From Legionellales bacterium UBA5158 (GTDB lineage Bacteria; Pseudomonadota; Gammaproteobacteria; DSM-16500): a DNA stretch of 15,565 nucleotides. The stretch is taken from assembly GCA_002413665.1 (NCBI GenBank), contig DHXK01000269.1:1-15565 (forward strand). Direction: 5' to 3'. Shown piece after piece: positions 1-6,346 of this stretch. Both the position numbers and the translations under genes were made by a program. The notes beneath the pieces are model-generated. The model was not told the origin of the DNA and ran no database searches. It worked only from the letters and a program-made list of their open reading frames with translations. Each line of letters begins with the position of its first letter. Position 1 is the first letter of the stretch.

Positions 1-479
1 CAGATGGATTGTCAGGACCATTAGGTTGTTTAGATAGCGCACGTTTCGGAATAGCGTGGGGCGCATTGGGTGCTGCAGAATTTTGTTGGCATGCTGCACG
101 ACTCTATGTAATGGATCGCAAACAGTTTGGGCAACCACTTGCTGCAAATCAATTAATACAATTCAAGTTAGCTAACATGCAGACAACTATTACACTTGCT
201 TTGCAAGCTTGTCTGCGAGTGGGTCGATTGAAAGATGAAGGCAAGGTTAACACGCCTATGATTTCTCTTATCAAACGTAATTCAACTTTAGTGGCGCTAG
301 ATGTCGCGCGCGAAGCACGCGACATGCATGGGGGCAACGGGATCATGGAAGAGTTTCACGTGATCCGCCATATGTTAAATTTAGAAACTGTGAAAACGTA
401 TGAAGGAACAGCTGACATTCATGCCATGATTTTAGGGCATGCACAAACAGACATTCAGGCGTTTAAACCACGTGGATAA
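1..479 (+). CDS. gcdH: Glutaryl-CoA dehydrogenase, C-terminal part (5' truncated by window)
   Basis: This is the C-terminal third of an acyl-CoA dehydrogenase-fold flavoenzyme; the frame is open to the left edge (codons from base 3) and stops with TAA at 477-479. The visible part closely resembles glutaryl-CoA dehydrogenase as I remember it: GPLGCLDSARFGIAWG, DRKQFGQPLA, the FAD/CoA-proximal ARDMHGGNGI and the segment KTYEGTADIHA. The Glu of YEGT is the expected catalytic base that removes the alpha proton. The family oxidatively decarboxylates glutaryl-CoA to crotonyl-CoA in lysine and tryptophan degradation, in the cytoplasm, passing electrons to ETF. The next gene starts 62 bases downstream with no convincing terminator between, so co-transcription is possible. 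The missing N-terminal two thirds cannot be judged. Another acyl-CoA dehydrogenase subfamily is less likely given this motif set. Confidence 0.88.
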   Translation, partial: DGLSGPLGCLDSARFGIAWGALGAAEFCWHAARLYVMDRKQFGQPLAANQLIQFKLANMQTTITLALQACLRVGRLKDEGKVNTPMISLIKRNSTLVALDVAREARDMHGGNGIMEEFHVIRHMLNLETVKTYEGTADIHAMILGHAQTDIQAFKPRG

Positions 480-541
480 GTTTCTATCTAAATTTATTCT
501 GAGCATGCTTAGAAAATATAAATAGAGAAGAAGAGGCTCAG

Positions 542-1744
542 ATGATTAAGAAAGTTCAAACAGATATTGTCATTGTGGGGGGTGGTGTTGCAGGTTTGTG
601 GTTGTTAAACCGACTGCGGCAACTGGGTTTTTCCACCATATTATTTGAGTCAAATGTATTAGGCGGCGGCCAAACGAGCAAAGCCCAAGGTATCATACAT
701 GGTGGCACAAAATATGCTTTACAAGGAGCCTTCACTGACGCTGCTCAAGCTATCAGTGAAATGCCAGCTGTTTGGAAAAAATGCTTGGAAGGCACAGGTG
801 AAATTAATTTAACGAATGTGCCAGTTCTTTCAGCCTACCAATATTTATTTTCCACCAGCAAATTCACAGGCAAATTAGCCGGTTTTTTAGCTTCTTTTGT
901 ATTAAAAGGGAATGTGAAATCCTTAGAAAAAAAAGATTTTCCAGAAGTCTTTCAGCATTCAAAATTTCAAGGATTGGTGTATGCATTAAATGAAGTGGCG
1001 ATTGACGTGCATGCATTAATAAGAGAATTAGCAAAACCTTTTTATGATTTTATTTTTAAAATTGAACCACTAAAAGAAAATGACTTAGAGATGGATGATG
1101 CTGGGCGTTTAACAAAATTAGAAGTACAAAATGTATTAGGTGAAACCATAGAAGTACAAGCGCAAAAATATATTTTTACTGCTGGCATAGGAAATGAAAT
1201 GCTAGTGCAGAAGTTTAAAAATAAAAAAATAAGAACACAGCGCAGACCCTTGCATATGGTCATCATGAAAACTGAATATTCATATCCTGTTTTCGCACAT
1301 TGTTTAGGATTGACGGCAACGCCTCGTATTACAATCACAACGCATAAAGCAAAAGATGGTAAATTCGTTTGGTATCTTGGAGGACAACTTGCTGAAGAAG
1401 GTATAAATAGAAATTCCAAAACACAAATTGAATTTGCAAAAAAAGAATGTGAAGATTTATTTCCCTGGTTAGATTTTTCTAATGCAACGTTCGCAAGTTT
1501 TTTAGTAGACCGTGCAGAGCCCTTGCAATCAGGAGGCATGCGACCGGACACAGCAATGTTTGAAGAAATTGAAAATGTAATTGCAGCTTGGCCAACCAAG
1601 CTTGCGCTAGCACCGAAGTTAGCGGAAGGCATTTGTAATAGTTTAGTGCATGCTAATATAAAATCTTCTTTTGCCGGGGCTTCTGCTTTAAAAAACTTTC
1701 CTCATCCTGTTTGTGCCATTCCGATATGGGATGAAATGTTATGA
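542..1744 (+). CDS. FAD-dependent oxidoreductase, DAO/GlpD-like fold, substrate unknown
   Basis: A 400-residue soluble flavoprotein. An N-terminal Rossmann FAD motif (VIVGGGVAGLW, residues about 10-20) is followed by an acidic FESN at the end of beta-2, which should contact the FAD ribose. Residues 41-60 (GGGQTSKAQG, then IIHGGTKYAL) match the G-x-T-S...G-x-I-H-G-G pattern of the D-amino-acid oxidase / glycerol-3-phosphate dehydrogenase superfamily. No signal peptide or membrane segment is visible. The start is supported by GAGG at 533-536, 5 bases upstream. The stop overlaps the start of the aldo/keto reductase (ATGA at 1741-1744), implying translational coupling. The substrate cannot be read from the sequence; the superfamily oxidises amino acids, hydroxy acids or polyol phosphates. 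The coupling suggests, by inference, that its product or substrate is a carbonyl compound shared with the reductase. Confidence 0.8.
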   Translation: MIKKVQTDIVIVGGGVAGLWLLNRLRQLGFSTILFESNVLGGGQTSKAQGIIHGGTKYALQGAFTDAAQAISEMPAVWKKCLEGTGEINLTNVPVLSAYQYLFSTSKFTGKLAGFLASFVLKGNVKSLEKKDFPEVFQHSKFQGLVYALNEVAIDVHALIRELAKPFYDFIFKIEPLKENDLEMDDAGRLTKLEVQNVLGETIEVQAQKYIFTAGIGNEMLVQKFKNKKIRTQRRPLHMVIMKTEYSYPVFAHCLGLTATPRITITTHKAKDGKFVWYLGGQLAEEGINRNSKTQIEFAKKECEDLFPWLDFSNATFASFLVDRAEPLQSGGMRPDTAMFEEIENVIAAWPTKLALAPKLAEGICNSLVHANIKSSFAGASALKNFPHPVCAIPIWDEML

Positions 1745-2529
1745 TAAAAAAAATTCAGCTTGGAAGCACAAATATTCTGGTCAGTAGAATAGGGTTAGGC
1801 ACCGTAAAGTTTGGGCGGAACGAAAAGGTAAATTATCCGCAAGGTTTTGCGTTGCCTGATGATAAAACGATTCTTCATTTGCTGGCTCAGGCGCAAAGTT
1901 TGGGAATTAATTTATTAGATACAGCTCCTGCTTATGGCAGCAGTGAAGAGCGTTTAGGACCTCTGTTAAAAACGCAACGCAATAGCTGGGTTATTTCGAC
2001 CAAGGTAGGTGAAGATTTTAAGAATGGAAAATCATATTTTGATTTTTCCTCTGAGGCAGTACGTGAAAGTATCCTTCGTAGTTTAAAGCGTTTAGAGACA
2101 GATTATTTAGATATTGTTCTCGTGCATTCAAATGGTGAAGATAAAAAAATAATAGAAGAGCTTCATATTTTTGAAACACTCTCCGAGATAAAAAAAGCTG
2201 GATTAATACGTGCTTATGGCATGTCTACTAAAACAGTAGAAGGTGGAATGCTGGCGGTTGATCAATCAGATCTTGTCATGGTAATGCATAATCTTATTTA
2301 TAGTGCTGAACAATCCGTTATTCAATATGCACATCAAAAACAGAAAGGTGTTTTTATAAAAAAGGCATTAGCCAGCGGACATCTTGCAGCTCTTTCTTCT
2401 GAAGATGCAGTGCGTGATTCGATGAAATTTATTTTGTCTGAGCCTGGGGTAAGCAGTGTTATTGTTGGAACTTTGAATGCAGAACATCTTAAATATAATG
2501 CACTTTGTGTGGAGCAAGCATTGTCATGA
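1741..2529 (+). CDS. Aldo/keto reductase family oxidoreductase
   Basis: A 262-residue cytoplasmic (beta/alpha)8-barrel reductase, somewhat short for a family usually near 280-330 residues. The catalytic tetrad is complete: D60 in LLDTAPAYG, Y65 in the same motif, K88 in ISTKVG and H129 in VLVHSNG. The C-terminal GVSSVIVGTLNAEHL resembles the segment that binds the NADP(H) 2'-phosphate and adenine in this family. Members reduce aldehydes and ketones with NAD(P)H; no residue pattern here identifies the substrate. The start overlaps the stop of the FAD oxidoreductase (ATGA, 1741-1744) and its own stop overlaps the start of cca (ATGA, 2526-2529), so it sits in the middle of a tightly coupled three-gene unit. 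No independent Shine-Dalgarno of note is seen, consistent with translation by reinitiation. Confidence 0.85.
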   Translation: MIKKIQLGSTNILVSRIGLGTVKFGRNEKVNYPQGFALPDDKTILHLLAQAQSLGINLLDTAPAYGSSEERLGPLLKTQRNSWVISTKVGEDFKNGKSYFDFSSEAVRESILRSLKRLETDYLDIVLVHSNGEDKKIIEELHIFETLSEIKKAGLIRAYGMSTKTVEGGMLAVDQSDLVMVMHNLIYSAEQSVIQYAHQKQKGVFIKKALASGHLAALSSEDAVRDSMKFILSEPGVSSVIVGTLNAEHLKYNALCVEQALS

Positions 2530-3641
2530 AAGTTTATTTAGTGGGTGGTGCAGTACGCGATGAATTGCTAGGTTTGCCTGTTAGTGAAAAAGACTATGTA
2601 GTAGTGGGTGCAACGGTCGACGAAATGTTGAAAAAAGGCTATCGGTTAGTAGGCAAAGACTTTCCTGTTTTTTTGCATCCTAAAACAAATGAAGAATATG
2701 CTCTAGCAAGAGTTGAACGTAAAATCAGTCTGGGCTATACCGGGTTCGATGTTGATGCATCACCTAAAGTGACACTAGAAGAAGATTTGCTGAGACGTGA
2801 TTTAACGATTAACGCTATTGCGAAATCAGAAGAAGACGGAAAATTAGTTGATCCTTTTAACGGTATAAAGGATTTAGAAAAGAAAATATTACGCCATGTA
2901 TCACAAGCATTTGTAGAAGATCCCGTGCGCATTTTACGTATTGCCCGATTCGCCGCGCGATTTAAACATTTAGGTTTTCAGATGGCGCCTGAGACCTTAG
3001 ATTTAATGAAAAGCATGGTAGTTGCAGGTGAAGTGAATGCATTAGTACCTGAGCGAGTATGGAAAGAATGGGAGCGAGCCATACAGGAGAAACATCCTGA
3101 AGAGTTTTTTCTTGTGCTTGCAGTTTGTCAGGCTCTTAACGTTTTAATTCCTGAGTTTAATATCGCTAATGCTGGCTTGAAAGCTTTGTCGCATGCAGCA
3201 GAATTATCTGCACCTAATGATGTGAGATTTGCTGTTAGTTTTTATCCTTTAAGTCTCGAGCAAGTAGAAAAAATTTGTAGTCGCTATCGCATACCCAATC
3301 AATATCGTGAATTAGTGATGCTTGTTACAAAATATTATCCTGATTATCGAAACGCTAAAACTTTATCTGCAATGCAATTGTTGACTCTTATGCAAGCTAC
3401 CGATGCTTTTAGAAGAGAAGAACGTTTCGAGTTATTTCTTTTAGCTTGTGAAATATTAGCTGAGACATTGGCAGATCCTGTTAGTACGGATTGGTTCAAT
3501 CAAGTTTGTATCGCAGCAAAAGAAATTGATATGAAATCTATAGATAAGAACGCTCAGGGTAAAGATATTGGAGAATTAATTAAACTAAAACGTTTAGCAG
3601 CAATAGAAAATTCCCCAAGTTTAAAGCTGCATCATAAATAG
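2526..3641 (+). CDS. cca: CCA tRNA nucleotidyltransferase lacking the HD domain
   Basis: Adds or repairs the 3'-terminal CCA of tRNAs using CTP and ATP, without a template. The 371-residue product follows the E. coli enzyme from its first residue: MKVYLVGGAVRD (turn motif), then E21-x-D23 as the metal-binding pair (E. coli has D21-x-D23), DFPVFLHP, the NTP-handling motif RRDLTINAIA (residues 90-99) and EDPVRILRIARFAARF (131-146). The ATG at 2526 is chosen because it aligns with the family start and forms an ATGA overlap with the aldo/keto reductase stop; an in-frame upstream extension would lie within that gene. From about residue 210 the protein diverges: the His-Asp residues of the E. coli C-terminal HD phosphohydrolase domain cannot be found and the region is about 40 residues shorter. 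The CCA-adding function should be intact while the HD-dependent phosphatase/phosphodiesterase activities are probably absent. Confidence 0.92.
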   Translation: MKVYLVGGAVRDELLGLPVSEKDYVVVGATVDEMLKKGYRLVGKDFPVFLHPKTNEEYALARVERKISLGYTGFDVDASPKVTLEEDLLRRDLTINAIAKSEEDGKLVDPFNGIKDLEKKILRHVSQAFVEDPVRILRIARFAARFKHLGFQMAPETLDLMKSMVVAGEVNALVPERVWKEWERAIQEKHPEEFFLVLAVCQALNVLIPEFNIANAGLKALSHAAELSAPNDVRFAVSFYPLSLEQVEKICSRYRIPNQYRELVMLVTKYYPDYRNAKTLSAMQLLTLMQATDAFRREERFELFLLACEILAETLADPVSTDWFNQVCIAAKEIDMKSIDKNAQGKDIGELIKLKRLAAIENSPSLKLHHK

Positions 3642-3691
3642 AAGTCAGTTTAAATTAGTTTGCGATAAGTTACTGAATTGTTTGATGTGAG

Positions 3692-3727
3692 CTAGCGCTT
3701 CTTTTTGGAGTGCTAGTTTTTCTTTCT
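3692..3727 (+). terminator. Rho-independent terminator of the oxidoreductase-AKR-cca operon
   Basis: CTAGCGCTTC (3692-3701) pairs with GGAGTGCTAG (3707-3716) as a 10-bp stem containing two G-U wobbles and a TTTTT loop. It is followed directly by TTTTTCTTTCTT. It lies 50 bases after the cca stop codon, so it should end transcription of the three-gene unit. Confidence 0.85.
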
Positions 3728-3846
3728 TGAGTGATCATTTGTAATTTCACGCCCCTTCTCATGCTGATGCTGCTCGTGTCTATGCTTCCAATGGCTGTGC
3801 TTCGATACTTTTAGCCCGGATAAGTTTATTTTTTGCTCACAAAGGT

Positions 3847-3875
3847 TTGACAATTAAATAGTTTAATGATTAAAT
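3847..3875 (+). promoter_or_regulatory. Candidate sigma-70 promoter for the 3999 membrane protein gene
   Basis: A perfect -35 hexamer TTGACA (3847-3852) is followed after 17 bases by TTAAAT (3870-3875), a 4/6 match to TATAAT. Transcription would start near 3882, giving a leader of about 115 bases. The upstream operon ends at the terminator at 3692-3727, so this gene needs its own promoter. The -10 overlaps the tandem octamer at 3865-3880. The -35 is strong evidence; the exact -10 is less certain. Confidence 0.6.
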
Positions 3876-3880
3876 GATTA
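3865..3880 (+). repeat. Tandem octamer AATGATTA x2 over the -10 region
   Basis: AATGATTA occurs twice without a gap (3865-3872 and 3873-3880), inside a broader AT-rich stretch that also contains ATTAAAT and GTTTAAT words. It covers the proposed -10 element. A head-to-tail pair of identical sites at a promoter is the form expected for a response regulator binding as a tandem dimer. The 8-bp period is shorter than the 10-11 bp typical of such sites, and simple AT richness could also produce it. Confidence 0.5.
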
Positions 3881-3998
3881 TGCAAGGTAATAACTTTGCA
3901 GGTAAAGCACCTCCCTTATTATGGAAAATACAGTAAGAACAAGAAGTTGGGGAATTAGACTTTAATTTTGCAACCCGTGTAAGAAGTTTGAGGTGAGT

Positions 3999-5429
3999 AT
4001 GACAACCAAATTTATTAATAATGCATCAAATGTATCGTCTTCAGAATATTTACAAGTTGTAAACAATGCTGCTGGTTTGGAGTATGGCGTTAAAGCCGCC
4101 TTAGCTCCTATTCCTGAGGCATACTATCCAGATAACCCAGCTAAAGCTGATGTTATTCCGCATGAAGACTCTGCTTATGCTTCAATTTCAAAATTCATGG
4201 TGCTTTTATTTTCGTTAACGAATGTGGCGGCAACCTGGGAAAGCGGGAAGCGGTTATATTATGCAGAAAATAAAAATCTAGAAACCTTCGTGGATTTTGG
4301 GTTTAATTTTTTAAAAACCGCTGCCTGGTTTACGTTTCTTGGATTAATACTGGGTGGAGCGGTGTTGATTGCTCCTTACTTGCTGATTGGAATGGCAGCT
4401 CTAGGAATTGCTTATGGCACATTTAATATAGGCAAGCATCTTGTAGAGGCTTATCGCGCGCACAAAGAAAAAGATAAAGAAAAGCGCGCTGAACATTTGG
4501 AAGCAATTCCTGCACAAATGCTGATAACGGCTTTGAACGCATTGGGCCTAGTATTTGCGATTGATGTTGGGCTTAACTTATCAAGCCAGCTCAATGCCGC
4601 AGGACAGCTGTCGCAAGCAGGTCAGTTATTTCCTGCCTTAGCAGCGATGAAAGTAGTCGGCGCTGGATTCCAGGGTTTAAAGTTAATATTTTGTACTTTA
4701 GCTGCAGTAGGAACGTTAGGTGCTATTTCATCCAAATCTACTTGGGATATGAATGTCGAAACTTTAGAAGTCCTAAGACATCCACAACAGGCATTTCGTC
4801 AGGCAAAAGTAGTGTTTGTTGAGAAGTGTAAAGCATTAGGCGCTTTTGTTGGAAAAAATCCACTTAAAATCCCCCTCGCTATTTTAGCCATTGGATTTGA
4901 AGCGGTGAGTTTGGCGAGTCAATTAGTGTCACGAACAATCGCTTTTGTGGCAACGCCTTTATTATTATTCGGTACTGGGCTTCGTAAGATCGCCAGTTTT
5001 TGTAGTTCTAAAATCGAAAAGGGTTGTGAGTGGTTATTTGGCAAATCAAAGAAAGCTTCGACACAAAACAGCATGCCAATAAGCAATGAAGTGTTGGAAC
5101 AAGCTAAACCATCAACTGATGTCATTAAAGAAAAATTTGCGGTTGACCAGGCACAAGTGCGCGCTAAAATTGAAACTCAGTTAAAACATTTAAATGCTGA
5201 AAAGAAGACGCCGAAGATTGACGCCAAAAAAGAACTTTTAGAAGGGCTGCACGAGAAGTTAAGTGGAGAGGGTAAGGGTCGTTCAGTCGATGCGATAGAA
5301 AATGCAGCAAAAAAGACTAGCTCCTCGGTCTACCAATCTTTTTGGAGAACAGAAAGTAAGACTGCAGAACTAGTGCGTGAAGTCAGAGACTTAGATAAGC
5401 GTTATCCCCTTGCAGCTGCGGGAGCTTAA
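3999..5429 (+). CDS. Multi-spanning membrane protein of unknown function; candidate secreted effector
   Basis: I do not recognise this 476-residue protein. The ATG at 3999 is chosen because GAGG at 3990-3993 sits 5 bases upstream; an in-frame GTG at 3993 would overlap that ribosome site. Residues 1-60 are polar with no signal peptide. Hydrophobic segments follow at about 62-80, 106-143 (long enough for a helical hairpin), 171-193, 213-245 and 291-328. Between them lie charged stretches, notably a K/E-rich one at 150-168. Residues 345-476 are hydrophilic, probably helical and Lys/Glu-rich. The end carries acidic residues E457, E461, D464 and D466, then a small-residue tail LAAAGA. This architecture resembles membrane-inserting type IV effectors of intracellular Legionellales, but no catalytic motif or known domain is visible, so that is inference only. 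It is a single-gene unit with its own promoter and no clear terminator before the next gene. Confidence 0.8.
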   Translation: MTTKFINNASNVSSSEYLQVVNNAAGLEYGVKAALAPIPEAYYPDNPAKADVIPHEDSAYASISKFMVLLFSLTNVAATWESGKRLYYAENKNLETFVDFGFNFLKTAAWFTFLGLILGGAVLIAPYLLIGMAALGIAYGTFNIGKHLVEAYRAHKEKDKEKRAEHLEAIPAQMLITALNALGLVFAIDVGLNLSSQLNAAGQLSQAGQLFPALAAMKVVGAGFQGLKLIFCTLAAVGTLGAISSKSTWDMNVETLEVLRHPQQAFRQAKVVFVEKCKALGAFVGKNPLKIPLAILAIGFEAVSLASQLVSRTIAFVATPLLLFGTGLRKIASFCSSKIEKGCEWLFGKSKKASTQNSMPISNEVLEQAKPSTDVIKEKFAVDQAQVRAKIETQLKHLNAEKKTPKIDAKKELLEGLHEKLSGEGKGRSVDAIENAAKKTSSSVYQSFWRTESKTAELVREVRDLDKRYPLAAAGA

Positions 5430-5441
5430 TGAAGTAGATTA

Positions 5442-5470
5442 TTGACATCGTTCAGGGCTTACATTAATGT
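5442..5470 (+). promoter_or_regulatory. Candidate promoter for the DsbA/Com1-like gene
   Basis: A perfect TTGACA (5442-5447) lies 12 bases after the stop codon of the preceding gene. At 17 bases spacing the -10 position reads TAATGT (5465-5470), only a 3/6 match; ATTAAT two bases earlier is an alternative with a shorter spacer. A downstream TAATAAT at 5481 lacks a good -35. The -35 is convincing, the -10 is not. Confidence 0.42.
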
Positions 5471-5504
5471 TGCTCCTTACTAATAATAGCGGAGGGAAAT
5501 GCCG

Positions 5505-6278
5505 ATGAAACTTAATAGAACATTAATAGCAGTAGTTGTGGCTTCTGGATTGACATATGGCGCAACTGTGTTTGCAAAAGATGAAAGCGCAGCTTTATCT
5601 GCACCACAAAAAACACAAATCGAAGGTGTTGTGCATGATTACTTAATGAAGAATCCAGAAGTGATTGCTGATGCAGTAAAAGGTTTGCAAGAGAAGCAGT
5701 TTGATCAAATGCGTAAAAAGACACAGGATGTTGCAGTTAAAAATTCCGCTGCTTTATTCTCCACTCCCAATGACCCTATGGCTGGGAATCCTAAAGGTAA
5801 AGTAACAGTAGTAGAGTTTTTTGATTATCAATGCCCTCATTGTGTAGATATGGTTCCTGCTTTGGACGGTTTGGTAAAAGCAAATCCTGAAGTACGAGTG
5901 GTTTTCAAAGAATTCCCTATTCGTGGCCCAATGTCCGTTACAGCCTCCAAAGCTGCATTAGCTGCTAATATGCAAAATAAGTATATGCCTATGCATGAAG
6001 CTTTGATGAAAAATGCTGCTACGTTAACAGAAGAAGGAATTTATAAATTAGCGAAAGAGGCAGGCTTAGATGTTGAGAAACTAAAGGCTGACATGAAAAG
6101 TGATACTGTTGAAAAACAAGTTAAAGCAAATTATAAATTAGCACAAGATTTGTCATTGATGGGAACACCGGCATTATTTGTTGGTAAAACAGATGGTACA
6201 TCAACCGCCATTGAATTTATTCCAGGACAAGTCGATCAAGCAGGTTTACAAACATCTGTTGCTAAATTTACAAGTTAA
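5505..6278 (+). CDS. Exported DsbA-family thiol:disulfide oxidoreductase (Com1-like)
   Basis: A 257-residue exported thioredoxin-fold protein. The ATG at 5505 is preferred over the in-frame ATG at 5499: GGAGG at 5491-5495 is 9 bases from the former and only 3 from the latter, and MKLNRT makes a clean signal peptide start. A hydrophobic core (LIAVVVASGLTYGA) and a likely signal peptidase cut after TVFA (about residue 24) predict a periplasmic or surface location. Residues 30-80 form a helical, charged N-terminal region as in DsbC/DsbG-like and Com1 proteins. The redox centre is C110-P-H-C113 in FFDYQCPHC, the DsbA-type dipeptide, and the cis-Pro loop is at G220-T-P222. The fold catalyses disulfide formation or exchange in exported proteins. 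Coxiella Com1 and Legionella DsbA2 are the closest relatives I recall. Its transcript ends at the terminator at 6301-6335. Confidence 0.88.
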   Translation: MKLNRTLIAVVVASGLTYGATVFAKDESAALSAPQKTQIEGVVHDYLMKNPEVIADAVKGLQEKQFDQMRKKTQDVAVKNSAALFSTPNDPMAGNPKGKVTVVEFFDYQCPHCVDMVPALDGLVKANPEVRVVFKEFPIRGPMSVTASKAALAANMQNKYMPMHEALMKNAATLTEEGIYKLAKEAGLDVEKLKADMKSDTVEKQVKANYKLAQDLSLMGTPALFVGKTDGTSTAIEFIPGQVDQAGLQTSVAKFTS

Positions 6279-6300
6279 GTTGTTTTTTTCTAGAAATAAT

Positions 6301-6335
6301 AAAAAGGGCACATATTATGTGCCCTTTTTATTTTT
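6301..6335 (+). terminator. Strong, probably bidirectional Rho-independent terminator
   Basis: AAAAAGGGCACAT (6301-6313) and ATGTGCCCTTTTT (6317-6329) form a perfect 13-bp stem around an ATT loop, with ATTTTT following and an A-rich tract preceding. It closes the DsbA/Com1-like gene, whose stop is 22 bases upstream. The A and T tracts on both sides would let it act in either direction, although no - strand gene converges on it here. Confidence 0.92.
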
Positions 6336-6346
6336 GAGATAAGGTC

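Larger units (their letters stand above)
3642..3998 (+). other. Intergenic gap between cca and the membrane protein gene
   Basis: A 357-base stretch without a supportable gene. It holds the cca operon terminator (3692-3727), a promoter with a perfect -35 (3847-3875), a tandem octamer (3865-3880) and a leader of about 115 bases running to the ATG at 3999. The leader contains two similar short words, GCAAGGTAA and GCAGGTAA, about 10 bases apart, and weak TGCAA/TTGCA complementarity. The section from about 3740 to 3840 is less AT-rich and shows no ORF, repeat or hairpin that I can defend; it could be eroded coding sequence, but I have no evidence for that. Confidence 0.6.

Noticed and set aside
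497..514. Imperfect palindrome TTCTGAGCATGCTTAGAA between gcdH and the FAD oxidoreductase
   Set aside because: The loop would be two bases and no T-tract follows, so it is not supportable as a terminator; an operator role cannot be shown from one site.
1042..1632. 196-residue open frame on the - strand opposite the FAD oxidoreductase
   Set aside because: Composition is low-complexity and Ser/Cys/Phe-rich, no ribosome site or motif is seen, and the + strand frame has clear flavoprotein motifs.
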